A stretch of 42,129 nucleotides of DNA from Candidatus Iainarchaeum sp. (GTDB taxonomy: Archaea; Iainarchaeota; Iainarchaeia; Iainarchaeales; JAXPJC01), in NCBI GenBank assembly GCA_016187745.1, contig JACPJC010000005.1, forward strand, positions 256,308 through 298,436, given 5' to 3'. How positions within the stretch are numbered: the first letter of the stretch is position 1; every line of letters begins with the position of its first letter. The notes under the pieces are model-generated. The model had not been told where the DNA came from and did no database searches. It saw nothing but the letters and a program-made list of their open reading frames with translations. Both the position numbers and the translations under genes were made by a program. Positions 7,249 through 15,052 of the stretch are shown here, piece by piece.

Positions 7249-8079
7249 TTACCTCTTTGAAATTTCCTTTACTCTCGCTTCCAGTCCGCGCTTCAGTTCA
7301 GCAGCAATATTGCGCTTAGTGAAATAATCGGCCTTTGCAGCGGTTGCAATCTTGCCCGCAAGAGTCCTTGCAAGCTTCCCCTTGTGCTCCCTTTTCATCT
7401 GCTTCACAAGCGCATGCGAAAACAGCAGGCCGTACTTAGGGCCCTTTGCGTGCTTTTTCCTGCTCATGAAAAGCGCCTTTTCGGCCCCCAAAACCTGTAT
7501 TGTTGAAGAGGGCATGAGCGCAATGCGCTTAAGGCTTCCGGCCTTTGCGAGCAGTTTTGCGCCAAGCACGCTTCCCGCAATCTCGGAAATATTCGGGCAG
7601 AATTCCCTCATGCGCATATCAATGTATTTTTCAAGGTACTTGCGCTCCCCGATTAAATTCAGCGCATTGAGCGCGAGCAATTTGATTTCGGCAAGGTCCT
7701 CTTTTTTTACCTCACTTCCAATTGTTTTTTTTGCAGCGCTCTCAATTTTCTCCGCGGTCAGCCCATTCTCATGAATTTTTGAAACTTCGGCCTTTGTCAA
7801 TTTCTCCCTTTCTCCAAGCTCGCTCACCAGCCTCAGGAAAAGCTCATTCTCATTTGCGATTTTCTCAAGCTCCGGGAAATAGAACCCATACCACTCGCGC
7901 GCGTGCTCCGCAAGGAGGTTGCCAACATTGTCCAAATCATCAAGCACATTCACAGCCTTGATTATGTGGTTGTCAATTCCTGAAAACTTCTCAACAACCT
8001 CTTCCCTAACCTTTTTAATCAGGCGCGAGCGCAACTGCTCTATTTTAGTTTTGGGCATGTTCTCAGCAAATATTGTCAT
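7249..8079 (-). CDS. nop5: Nop5-like C/D-box sRNP core protein lacking the N-terminal domain
   Basis: Scaffold of the C/D-box RNA methylation complex, linking L7Ae-bound guide RNA to fibrillarin. The coiled-coil region (DDLDNVGNLLAEHAREWYGF) and the Nop domain (PNISEIAGSVLGAKLLAKAG, IALMPSSTIQVLGAEKALF, GPKYGLLFSHALV, GKLARTLAGKIATAAKADYF) are clear. At 276 residues it is about 100 residues shorter than typical archaeal Nop5: the sequence starts where the coiled coil begins, so the fibrillarin-binding N-terminal domain is absent, and there is no lysine-rich C-terminal tail. A TATA-like TTTTATTAATTT supports the ATG at 8079 as a nearly leaderless start. The stop codon lies in the right end of TnpB element 1, so the last residues may be element-altered. 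Confidence 0.88.
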   Translation of the reverse strand: MTIFAENMPKTKIEQLRSRLIKKVREEVVEKFSGIDNHIIKAVNVLDDLDNVGNLLAEHAREWYGFYFPELEKIANENELFLRLVSELGEREKLTKAEVSKIHENGLTAEKIESAAKKTIGSEVKKEDLAEIKLLALNALNLIGERKYLEKYIDMRMREFCPNISEIAGSVLGAKLLAKAGSLKRIALMPSSTIQVLGAEKALFMSRKKHAKGPKYGLLFSHALVKQMKREHKGKLARTLAGKIATAAKADYFTKRNIAAELKRGLEARVKEISKR

Positions 8080-8112
8080 TCAATAAATTAATAAAACAAA
8101 TCAAACCCCGCA

Positions 8113-8442
8113 TCATTTCCATTCAACGCGGTTATACCTGATTGCAGACCTTTTAATTCCGCGGTTAATCCTTTTCAGCCTTTTTTTAAAATGCCTCAGC
8201 GATTCAATCAGCGACTGCGCCAGGCTGCCTTTCCCATGTGTCCTTAATTCCTGGACATTCCAGCTTTCCGCCCGCCCAAGCATCCCCTCGTTTCTTCTCC
8301 GCAGATTAAGCAGCCGGCCTAGCGCATGCCTGTTCCTTTCGCCAAACCGCGGCTTTGTCCTGCTTTTTTCCTGCTTGCTGCCGCTGAGGTGCTCAAACTC
8401 CCTTCTTATCCTGCGGGAAGGCGCCCCGAACAGCTTTGGCAT
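8113..8442 (-). CDS. Hypothetical small basic protein upstream of nop5
   Basis: A 109-residue, strongly Arg/Lys-rich protein (for example RRIRREF, LNLRRRNEG, HFKKRLKRINRGIKR) that I do not recognise. It is supported as a real gene by a TATA box (GATTATAAAAC on the minus strand, about 8463-8472) some 25 bases before the ATG, which predicts a leaderless message, and by its position 33 bases upstream of nop5 on the same strand. There is no signal peptide or membrane segment. The composition and the context with nop5 and flpA suggest nucleic-acid binding, possibly in the same RNP, but this is inference. It does not resemble the missing Nop5 N-terminal domain. Confidence 0.55.
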   Translation of the reverse strand: MPKLFGAPSRRIRREFEHLSGSKQEKSRTKPRFGERNRHALGRLLNLRRRNEGMLGRAESWNVQELRTHGKGSLAQSLIESLRHFKKRLKRINRGIKRSAIRYNRVEWK

Positions 8443-8511
8443 GACCTAATACTGCAGGAATTGTTTTATAATCTTCTCGCAAGAAGACAGCCTAATTTAT
8501 TGGGCGGATAA

Positions 8512-8571
8512 ATTGCCACTCTCGCCGGTAATTTAACTTCAGCGGAAATCTACTCCCAAAACCATTATAAA
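8512..8571 (+). repeat. Left end of TnpB element 2 (shared with element 1)
   Basis: About 60 bases aligned without gaps to 5919-5978 with about seven mismatches; the central GGTAATTTAACTTCAGCGG block is nearly unchanged. The final CCATTATAAATC acts as a likely TATA box, with transcription expected near 8595, upstream of the tnpB ribosome-binding site. Confidence 0.8.
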
Positions 8572-8619
8572 TCACTAATAATAATGGATAATATAAAAGG
8601 AAAGAGTGGTGGAATAACT

Positions 8620-9834
8620 ATGGTTCATCAAAAGATTTTCAAGTTCAGGCTCTACCCAAGCAATGAGCAAAGGCAGATGATTGAAAAGCAGATGAATCTT
8701 CTTTGTTATGTGTATAACAAACTGCTTGAAATGAAAAGGGAGCAATACAAGCAGAACAAAAAATCACTTTCAGAATATGATATGAACAAGCTCATAAGGC
8801 AGATTACCAACACAAAAGATGTGCATTCCCAGAGCCTGCAAAACCTTTCAAAGCGCATTTCAGAAGGCTACAAACTATTTTTTGCATTGAGAAAACAGGG
8901 AATAAAAAAAGCTGGCCTGCCAAGATTCAAAAAAATGGAGAATTACAAGTCAATAACTTACCCGCAGCCCCAATCACTATTCAAGGATAACAAACTGATT
9001 GTGCCGAAAGTCGGATTGGTAGAAATACGGCAACACAGAAAACTGCTTGGAAAAACGAAAATGCTTACAATAAAGAAAATGCCAACAGGCAAATGGTTTG
9101 CCTGTTTTGTCCAGAATTGTGATGGCAAATATGATGTTTTGCCAAAAACAGGGAAAGTTGTTGGCATAGATTTGGGCTTGAACAATTTCATTGCAACAAG
9201 CGATAATGAAATGTTTGAGCATCCAAAGCCATTGGCAAGGCTTGAAAAACGCAGAAAGATGCTTAATAAGCGCTTCTCAAAAAAGAAGAGAGGCTCAAGC
9301 AACAAGAACAATGCAAGGATAAAACTTGCAAGAATTGATGAGAAGATATCAAACATAAGGGAAAACTATAATTGGAAGGTTGCCAACTATCTTGTAAATA
9401 ATTATGATGGCATTTGCATTGAGGATTTGCAGATAAAAAACATGATGCAGAACCACCATCTTGCGAAAGCAATAACTGATGTTTCCTGGGGGGATTTTGT
9501 AGGAAAACTCTCTTACAAGGCTGAAAGTGCCGGAAGAAAATTAGTCAAAATCAACCCGAGAAATACAAGCCAGGAGTGCCACAACTGCGGAGCAATAGTA
9601 AAGAAGGAATTATGGAACAGAACGCACAAATGCACTTGCGGAATAGAAATAGATAGGGATATAAACTCTGCAAAACTTATACTCAATAAAGGGCTACTGC
9701 CGGAATGGCAGGATGTCAAGCCTGCAGAGATGATTCCTCTGCAAACCACTCATAGAAAAATTGGTTTGCAAGAATTGTCAAGGAAGCAGGAAGATAGTTC
9801 AGCAATGGCTATCGGAAGCCACTTAACTTGTTAG
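8620..9834 (+). CDS. tnpB: TnpB RNA-guided nuclease (element 2)
   Basis: A canonical IS200/IS605 TnpB of 404 residues. It starts with the usual KIFKFRLYPSNEQ. It has RuvC-I VVGIDLGLNNFIATS, RuvC-II ICIEDLQIKNM, a zinc finger CHNCG...CTCG, and RuvC-III EIDRDINSAKLIL, so all three catalytic acidic positions are present. The ATG at 8620 is chosen because GGTGG lies about eight bases before it and the protein then begins as in the family; an in-frame ATG at 8584 would add 12 unusual residues. By family knowledge it would cut DNA guided by an omega-RNA made from the 3' end of its own gene plus the flanking sequence right of 9846. There is no tnpA nearby, so transposition would need a transposase in trans. 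Confidence 0.93.
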   Translation: MVHQKIFKFRLYPSNEQRQMIEKQMNLLCYVYNKLLEMKREQYKQNKKSLSEYDMNKLIRQITNTKDVHSQSLQNLSKRISEGYKLFFALRKQGIKKAGLPRFKKMENYKSITYPQPQSLFKDNKLIVPKVGLVEIRQHRKLLGKTKMLTIKKMPTGKWFACFVQNCDGKYDVLPKTGKVVGIDLGLNNFIATSDNEMFEHPKPLARLEKRRKMLNKRFSKKKRGSSNKNNARIKLARIDEKISNIRENYNWKVANYLVNNYDGICIEDLQIKNMMQNHHLAKAITDVSWGDFVGKLSYKAESAGRKLVKINPRNTSQECHNCGAIVKKELWNRTHKCTCGIEIDRDINSAKLILNKGLLPEWQDVKPAEMIPLQTTHRKIGLQELSRKQEDSSAMAIGSHLTC

Positions 9835-9838
9835 GTGG
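9819..9838 (+). repeat. Right-end hairpin of element 2 / probable omega-RNA end
   Basis: CCACTTAA pairs with TTAGGTGG over eight positions with one wobble around the loop CTTG. The tnpB stop TAG (9832-9834) is in the 3' stem, exactly as in element 1. It ends about 25 bases before the glyS TATA box. Confidence 0.65.
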
Positions 9839-9879
9839 TAATTCACAAAGGATATTTGAATTAGTATATAAGTGGTTTT

Positions 9880-11370
9880 ATGGGCTCTGAAGATTTGGTA
9901 AATCTGGCATTGCGCAGGAGCATTTTCTACCCTTCTGCTGAAATATACAGCAATTCCCCAAGTGGTTTTTGGGAATTCGGGCCAATAGGGGAGGCAATGC
10001 GCAGGAAGGCAATTGATTTCTGGCGCAGGGAATTATTGCAGAAGGAAAGTTTTTTGGAGATTTTCGGCGCGCAGATTCTCCCTGAATCTGTTTTCAGGGC
10101 CTCAGGGCATCTGGAAAACTTCAATGACCCCATAGTTCAATGCAGAAAATGCGCCTCGCTTTACCGCGCGGACAAACTGATAATGGACTCCTCTAAGGAA
10201 CTGGTTCCCGAAAGCATTTCAACCGCGGAACTGGATGCGCTTATAAAAAAGCACGAGGTAAAATGCCCCAAGTGCAAATCAAAGGATTTTGCAACAGCAA
10301 GGAAATTCAACATGATGATGCCCGTAAGCATAGGCGCAACAGGCGATGTGCAGTGCTACCTGCGCCCGGAAACCTGCCAGAGCATCTTCCTTGATTTTGA
10401 CCGCATATTCAAAACCTGCAGGGCAAAGCTTCCCCTGGGGATTGCGCAGGCCGGGGCTTCCTTCAGGAATGAGATTGCCCCGAGAAACACTCTTCTGAGG
10501 GCGCGCGAGTTCGGCCAGATGGAAGTGGAAATATTCTTCAACCCGAAAAAAATAAATTCAATTGAGCGCTGGGGCGAGGTTGCCGAATATAAACTGAATT
10601 TAATGCAGCTGGGAAAAGACGTGAGGGCGGTTTCATGCGCAGATGCCGTTGCAAAAAAAATCCTTTCCGGGCAGCTGGTTGCATATTATCTCGCGCGCGT
10701 TCAGCAGCTGTATGAGAAGTACGGGGTTCCCCTGCCAAAAATGCGCCTGCGCGAGCTTGCGGACAATGAGCGCGCTTTCTATGCAAAGGAAGCCTGGGAT
10801 TTTGAGGTTGAATGCTCGGAGGGCTGGGTTGAGCTGATTGCGTGCAATAACCGCGCAGACTATGATCTGAAGGGGCACGCAAAGGAAAGCAAGAAGGAAA
10901 TCAAGGTAAAAGAGGAAGGGGATTCCGAAGCATTCATTCCGCACATTTTTGAATTATCCGCAGGGATTGACAGGACGCTCTATGTTCTGCTGGATCTGGC
11001 ATACAAGAAGGAAAAGCGCGGCCCCGAGGAGCGCGCGTACCTGGACCTGAATCCGAAAATTGCGCCGTATTTTTCCGCAGTATTCCCGCTTGTGAATAAG
11101 GAGGGGATTGATGAAAGGGCAAAGGCGCTTGCCAATGAACTTTCGCAATGCGGCATTGATGTCCTGCATGACGACAGGGGCAGCATAGGGAAGAGATATG
11201 CGCGCGCTGATGAAATTGGAATTCCCTATGCAATAACGCTTGATTTTGAAACGCTCAAGGATGCAAGCGCAACTCTGCGCGAAAGGAGCAGCATGAAGCA
11301 GAGGCGCGTTAAGATTGCAGAGCTGCCCGAAGCGCTCTGGAAGCTGCAGACAGGGAAATCAGAATTCTGA
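9880..11370 (+). CDS. glyS: Glycyl-tRNA synthetase (class II, dimeric type)
   Basis: Charges tRNA-Gly with glycine; 496 residues, a normal length for the archaeal/eukaryotic-type homodimer. Motif 1 region: ALRRSIFYPSAEIY and GFWEFGPIG. Zinc-binding pairs CRKC and CPKC lie around residues 88-140. Motif 2 is FRNEIAPRNTLLRAREFGQMEVE, quoted in two parts (FRNEIAPRNTLLR and AREFGQMEVE). Motif 3 is ELSAGIDRTLYVLL. An anticodon-binding domain follows (VFPLVNKEGIDERAKALANE, DDRGSIGKRYARADEIGIPY). The ATG at 9880 follows a TATA box (GTATATAAG, 9864-9872) too closely for a leader, or an upstream GGATATTTG box may be used. The promoter abuts the right end of TnpB element 2, so the insertion may have changed upstream control. 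Confidence 0.95.
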   Translation: MGSEDLVNLALRRSIFYPSAEIYSNSPSGFWEFGPIGEAMRRKAIDFWRRELLQKESFLEIFGAQILPESVFRASGHLENFNDPIVQCRKCASLYRADKLIMDSSKELVPESISTAELDALIKKHEVKCPKCKSKDFATARKFNMMMPVSIGATGDVQCYLRPETCQSIFLDFDRIFKTCRAKLPLGIAQAGASFRNEIAPRNTLLRAREFGQMEVEIFFNPKKINSIERWGEVAEYKLNLMQLGKDVRAVSCADAVAKKILSGQLVAYYLARVQQLYEKYGVPLPKMRLRELADNERAFYAKEAWDFEVECSEGWVELIACNNRADYDLKGHAKESKKEIKVKEEGDSEAFIPHIFELSAGIDRTLYVLLDLAYKKEKRGPEERAYLDLNPKIAPYFSAVFPLVNKEGIDERAKALANELSQCGIDVLHDDRGSIGKRYARADEIGIPYAITLDFETLKDASATLRERSSMKQRRVKIAELPEALWKLQTGKSEF

Positions 11371-11380
11371 GGCAATAAAA

Positions 11381-11881
11381 ATGCGCACAGGCAAAAGGGC
11401 TCTGGCTTCGCATAAAGTATTTCGTTTTGTTGAGGGCATAGGAACAAAGAAGCAGATAAGGCCTTTGATCGGGAAAAGCGATAAATTTTCCGGCTTCTTC
11501 AGGCTCGGAAAGAAAGTCCTTGGGCTTAAAAAGCCCGCAGCGCTTTATATGATTAATTCCTCAAACCCGCTTGCAAGAGGGCTTCTCGTAAGGCCCTCTC
11601 CGGATTCGCTTAAGCTGCTGAAGCTCGAGCTCAATGAGCCTGATTTCAGGAAGACGGCCTCCATAGAATATGAGATAAAAGAAGAATTCCGCAAAAGGCC
11701 ATATGAAAACAGGGGCATAGCAACAAGGCTTGCGCATCTGCTGATTGACGCGGCAAAACAGCTTGGCTATGAAAGGCTGATTGCAAACATAAATAATTCA
11801 AACAAGGCAAGCATAAGGGTGATTGAGAAAAGCGGGTTCAGGAATATCAAAAACACAACCCTCTGGTACAAGGATATTTGA
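11381..11881 (+). CDS. GNAT family N-acetyltransferase
   Basis: A 166-residue acetyl-CoA-dependent acetyltransferase-like protein. The C-terminal part is typical: YENRGIATRLAHLLIDAAKQLGYERLIANI gives the RGIAT acetyl-CoA pyrophosphate turn (in place of Q/RxxGxG/A), and NNSNKASIRVIEKSGFRNI is the usual motif B (N-x-A-S-x-x-x-x-E-K-x-G-F). The N-terminal half is basic and unfamiliar. The ATG at 11381 lies ten bases after the glyS stop, so it is probably read from the glyS transcript. The substrate is unknown. tRNA-Thr follows 32 bases downstream, with its own TATA box. Confidence 0.8.
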   Translation: MRTGKRALASHKVFRFVEGIGTKKQIRPLIGKSDKFSGFFRLGKKVLGLKKPAALYMINSSNPLARGLLVRPSPDSLKLLKLELNEPDFRKTASIEYEIKEEFRKRPYENRGIATRLAHLLIDAAKQLGYERLIANINNSNKASIRVIEKSGFRNIKNTTLWYKDI

Positions 11882-11913
11882 TTTTTAAACTTCTGGGCAG
11901 TATCTTTATACAC

Positions 11914-11985
11914 GCCCCGGTAGCTTAGTGGCAGAGCAATGGTTTCGTAAACCATAGGTCGAGGGTTCAACTCCCTCTCGGGGCT
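11914..11985 (+). tRNA. tRNA-Thr (anticodon CGU)
   Basis: A complete cloverleaf with no intron: acceptor GCCCCGG/TCGGGGC, D-arm GCTTAGTGGCAGAGC, anticodon stem ATGGT/ACCAT with loop TTCGTAA (anticodon CGT) and T-arm GAGGG-TTCAACT-CCCTC. The discriminator is T, as usual for archaeal tRNA-Thr, and no CCA is encoded. A TATA box ATTTTTAAAC at 11881-11890 is positioned about 28 bases before the 5' end. Confidence 0.95.
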
Positions 11986-11996
11986 TTCTGAAAGAT

Positions 11997-13490
11997 TCAG
12001 CCCTGCGGCGTTATGCTCAGCTCAAAATCCTGCGATTTCCTTTCGCCAGTGGGGGTGGAATAGCCTATTTTTATTATGCATTTCTGCGCCTCATCAACTG
12101 TTGCATTGGTCGGCGCGCTGACTGTAATTATTGTCTTGTCCTTTCCTCCCTTCGGCGCCAATGAGGCAATCGTGTTCTTGCTTATCCTCGCAATCCATAT
12201 CACGCTGCAGCCGTCTGAAGGATTTACGATTGTAAAGAGCTCCAATTCAACCGAGCTGTTGTTTGTGATTGTAAGGGCAACATCCTTTGATTCATAATAT
12301 CCCGCATCAAGCATGTCAAGGCTTACCTTCCCTGAATTTGTTGCGGAAATTGAAAGGGCAATTTCAGCCCCGGAAACTTCCAGCTCAAACGGGATTTCCG
12401 CATCCCAGTAATCCGTGCTGAGCAGTATGTTTCCTGAAATCAAATCGCTAAGCGCTTCAACAGGAACATTGACAATTAAGTTGGCGGAAGCGCTTTTCCC
12501 CGCCTCTATAGAATCAATCTCAGTGCTCCATAAAAACCAATCCAACACCTCTTCTTCGGAATTTGCAGTGTACTGCGTGCTCACAATCTCAATCTGCGCC
12601 TTTACCTCCCCCACATTGAATGCCGGGCTTGAGTTTGTTATTTTTATTGTTTTTACTGCCGCGCCTTGGCCTATTACCCCGGCCTTGAGCGTGCCGAAAT
12701 TTATTGATGCCGGGCTTACTTTCAGTTCAGGCTTCCTGAACAGGGTAAATGAAACCTCCTCCTTTGTGTTTGTGTATTTCACCCTTATGCTGCCCTTTTT
12801 CAGATCGCCCTTCTTCGCATCCTTTACCGCAATATCCTTCGGAACATCAAAGCTCAGGATGCTGCTGTTTGTTCCCGAAGCAGGAACACGGATACTTTCA
12901 GCGCTAAGTTCTGCGCCAAGGTCCTTGAGCGCGCCTTCAAGCACCAGCTCAACATCAGCAGGCATTTCCGCGGAATTCTTCAGGGTTACAAGCGCCTCGA
13001 CATTGCGCTGCCCCTGGACCAATTGCCCGGGGAAATCAGCAATCTGCAGGTCCACTCTCATATCCTTCCTGAGCTTTATCTCTATGGAGCCGGAACTTTC
13101 CGCGGAAACCTCAAAAGAGCCCGAAGAGGCCTTGTACTCCGGCGCAACGGCCTCATACCTGTAATTCCCATATCTCAGTTTCGCCGCGCCCCCATCGGAA
13201 AGCTCAGCAATGGGCTCATTCCCCGAAGATTCGTAAACCCTTATCCCCGCATCTTCCAATGTTTCATTCTCAGTGTTCATTACGCTGAACTGGACTTCCT
13301 TAATGTTCCCTATGAAATAGGAGTAGGCGAAATATGCAGCGCCAGCGATTATAATCAGCGCTATTATTTTCGGCAGCAGGCTCTTTACAATTCCAAAATC
13401 AAATCCCATTCCTTCAGATTCAGGCGCCTCGCCGAAAGTGCCCTCAATCCTCTGGAATTTTATTTCTGGGGAAGATTCATACATCTGCAT
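11997..13490 (-). CDS. Membrane-anchored surface protein with Ig-like beta domains
   Basis: A 497-residue protein with a short cytoplasmic N terminus, a single membrane segment at about residues 38-61 (LLPKIIALIIIAGAAYFAYS) and a long exterior part made of beta-sandwich repeats. The region just after the membrane looks like a PEGA/carboxypeptidase-regulatory-type domain (DAGIRVYESSGNEPIAEL). Later segments such as VSPASINFGTLKAG and VALTITNNSSVELELF look like archaeal Ig-like/COG1470-type domains. There are several N-x-S/T sites. The TATA box GTATATATT at 13515-13523 puts the transcription start at the ATG (13490), so it is likely leaderless. It shares its architecture (N-terminal anchor plus beta domains) with the 2827-residue protein nearby. 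The function is unknown, probably cell envelope. Confidence 0.6.
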   Translation of the reverse strand: MQMYESSPEIKFQRIEGTFGEAPESEGMGFDFGIVKSLLPKIIALIIIAGAAYFAYSYFIGNIKEVQFSVMNTENETLEDAGIRVYESSGNEPIAELSDGGAAKLRYGNYRYEAVAPEYKASSGSFEVSAESSGSIEIKLRKDMRVDLQIADFPGQLVQGQRNVEALVTLKNSAEMPADVELVLEGALKDLGAELSAESIRVPASGTNSSILSFDVPKDIAVKDAKKGDLKKGSIRVKYTNTKEEVSFTLFRKPELKVSPASINFGTLKAGVIGQGAAVKTIKITNSSPAFNVGEVKAQIEIVSTQYTANSEEEVLDWFLWSTEIDSIEAGKSASANLIVNVPVEALSDLISGNILLSTDYWDAEIPFELEVSGAEIALSISATNSGKVSLDMLDAGYYESKDVALTITNNSSVELELFTIVNPSDGCSVIWIARISKNTIASLAPKGGKDKTIITVSAPTNATVDEAQKCIIKIGYSTPTGERKSQDFELSITPQG

Positions 13491-13521
13491 CACTCATCTA
13501 TTAATCAGCAATTAGTATATA

Positions 13522-13965
13522 TTATTTTGCTTCTTTTTTCAAATGCACCAGGAGCCTCTGCATGTCAAAATGCAGCTGTGAAAGCACTTCCTGCAGCCTG
13601 TGCTGAAGCTCGGCATACAGCTCAGGCACTTCAGCCTCGCTCTCCTCATCAAGCCTCTGTTTCCGCTCCCTCAATTTTGATTTTGCCATCTCATAATTAA
13701 GGTTGCGCCCCAGAACTTTCGCAAGTTCGCGCATGCGCTTCAAATAGGAGCGGATCTCAACCCTGTCAATTGCAATGAAGAAATCGCGCTTGCTTGCAAT
13801 CCTCTGCAGATTAAAATAAATTCTGTCCATGCGCGCAATCTCTTCCCTAAGCACCTTCCATAATACCTTGTTGCTGTGCTCCTTCCACTTTTTCCTTTTT
13901 ATTGCGGCATTGAATTCATCAATTTCAGAAATTATCCCATTCAGCCATTTTGCAGTTTCTTTCAT
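13522..13965 (-). CDS. Hypothetical helical (coiled-coil) protein
   Basis: A 147-residue, charged, nearly all-helical protein that I do not recognise; heptad-like stretches run through RMDRIYFNLQRIASKRD, SYLKRMRELAKVLGRN and ELYAELQHRLQEVLSQLHF. It has no signal peptide or membrane segment. The ATG at 13965 is chosen over a GTG at 13971 because the TATA box at 13984-13995 places transcription there, giving a leaderless message. The same AT-rich box serves the divergent beta-CASP gene. The 497-residue surface protein gene follows downstream on the same strand with its own promoter. Confidence 0.6.
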   Translation of the reverse strand: MKETAKWLNGIISEIDEFNAAIKRKKWKEHSNKVLWKVLREEIARMDRIYFNLQRIASKRDFFIAIDRVEIRSYLKRMRELAKVLGRNLNYEMAKSKLRERKQRLDEESEAEVPELYAELQHRLQEVLSQLHFDMQRLLVHLKKEAK

Positions 13966-13981
13966 GCTCACGCCCCAACAG

Positions 13982-13997
13982 CAAATTTATATTTAAG
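13982..13997. promoter_or_regulatory. Shared divergent TATA region
   Basis: AATTTATATTTAAGG reads as a TATA box in both directions. Its centre is about 25-29 bases from the ATG of the helical protein (13965, minus) and of the beta-CASP protein (14019, plus), so one near-symmetric box probably drives both genes. Confidence 0.5.
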
Positions 13998-14018
13998 GTT
14001 GCTTTTAATAGTTAGCAT

Positions 14019-14987
14019 ATGCCCTTTTGTTTTCCGGAAGGAATTTCCATTGATTCCAGCGCAGGCGCAAGGCTCTCCCTCATAAGCCATGCGCATTCCG
14101 ACCATGGGAAGATGGGGAATGCCGGCAGGCACATGATGAGCGCCCCAACAAAGGCGTTCCTGCATGGGAAGATAAAGCCAGGGGCAAAAATTTTAACGCC
14201 GGAATTCAATGAAAAAATTGAATTTGAAGATTCGAAAATTTCACTGCACGATTCCGGGCACATCCTCGGGAGCGCGCAGTTCCTTATTGAAAATGCGGAA
14301 AGCACAACCGCATTCACGAATGACTTCAAATTGCAGGGCAGCATAATCCAGAAGGGCGCGGAAGTCCTGAAGGCTGACACGCTTGTGATTGAAAGCACCT
14401 TCGGGATGCCGGAATACGCATTTCCGGAGCGCAATGATGTTTATGCGCAGATGGCCTCATGGGTGAAGCAGAATCTCCGCAACAAAAAATTCATAGTGCT
14501 TTTCGGATACGCATTGGGAAAGGCGCAGGAGCTCACAAAATTCGCAAATGAATTCTGCGGAATTTCCCCGATAGTGCACGAGAAAATTTATGAAAACAAC
14601 AAGATCTATGAGAAATTTGGGGTAAAGCTCGGGGAGTATTCAATGCTGGACCACAATCTTTCCAATTCAAGCATGCTGATAATGCCTACACACATGCTCA
14701 GCGCTGATTTGCTGCAGATAGTTGCGGAGTATTCAAAAAGGCCTGTTGCAAGCTGCGTTGCGAGCGGCTGGCTTTTCAGGAACTATCCGCACTCAAAGGT
14801 TTTTCCCCTGAGCGACCATGCGGATTTCCCCCAGCTCATGCACTACATAAGGCAGGCAGAGCCGAAGACAGTGCTTACAACCCACGGCTTTGAGAGGGAA
14901 TTCGCAAACTATGTAAGAAGGAAATTGCGCATAAGCGCAAGGGCGCTTTCGGAGCAGAATCAGAGCTTCCTGCAGGAATTTGTTTAG
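14019..14987 (+). CDS. Beta-CASP metallo-beta-lactamase exonuclease-like protein (COG1236 type)
   Basis: A 322-residue metallo-beta-lactamase protein, the second beta-CASP member in the window and much shorter than the one at 741. Zinc motif HAHSDH at residues 24-29, then HDSGHILGSAQFLI, DTLVIESTFGMPEY, the beta-CASP helix FGYALGKAQELTKFA, and a terminal SDHADFPQLMHYI and TTHGFE. The family includes predicted mRNA 3'-processing exonucleases and bacterial ligase-associated exonucleases; no ligase gene is visible here, so DNA or RNA as substrate is open. The position of Asp in the third motif (TNDF instead of GDxx) is slightly unusual. Transcribed from the divergent promoter at 13982-13997. Confidence 0.8.
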   Translation: MPFCFPEGISIDSSAGARLSLISHAHSDHGKMGNAGRHMMSAPTKAFLHGKIKPGAKILTPEFNEKIEFEDSKISLHDSGHILGSAQFLIENAESTTAFTNDFKLQGSIIQKGAEVLKADTLVIESTFGMPEYAFPERNDVYAQMASWVKQNLRNKKFIVLFGYALGKAQELTKFANEFCGISPIVHEKIYENNKIYEKFGVKLGEYSMLDHNLSNSSMLIMPTHMLSADLLQIVAEYSKRPVASCVASGWLFRNYPHSKVFPLSDHADFPQLMHYIRQAEPKTVLTTHGFEREFANYVRRKLRISARALSEQNQSFLQEFV

Positions 14988-15002
14988 CCCCCCCCACAAA
15001 AA

Positions 15003-15031
15003 CATTTATAAATGACTAATTATTATATATA
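15003..15031 (+). promoter_or_regulatory. Tandem TATA-like boxes before the giant surface protein gene
   Basis: CATTTATAAATG (15003-15014) and ATTATTATATATAGC (about 15018-15032) both precede the gene. The first would give a leader of about 18 bases including AGGAG; the second would start transcription at about the TTG codon at 15053. Confidence 0.45.
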
Positions 15032-15052
15032 GCAGGAGAATATAGTAGTATA

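Larger units (their letters stand above)
5919..7252 (+). mobile_element. IS200/IS605-like TnpB-only element 1
   Basis: Boundaries are inferred by comparing with element 2 (8512-9846). The left ends match over about 60 bases and the right ends share a hairpin followed by TARTTYAC. The element carries one gene (tnpB), no Y1 transposase tnpA, and lies between nop5 and flpA in opposite orientation to them. The nop5 stop codon (TTA on the plus strand, 7249-7251) falls inside the right-end sequence. The exact ends are uncertain by a few bases. Confidence 0.7.
8512..9846 (+). mobile_element. IS200/IS605-like TnpB-only element 2
   Basis: Defined by the left-end repeat at 8512-8571 and the right-end hairpin plus TAATTCAC at 9839-9846, both matching element 1. 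It carries tnpB only, in the same orientation as element 1, between the basic-protein gene and glyS. The outer bases AATTGCCAC (left) and GTGGTAATT (right) form an imperfect terminal inverted repeat. The exact ends are inferred. Confidence 0.7.

Noticed and set aside
12415..13164. 249-codon plus-strand frame opposite the 497-residue surface protein
   Set aside because: The Ser/Phe-rich translation is typical of the reverse strand of a beta-rich gene; the minus-strand gene has a membrane anchor and promoter.
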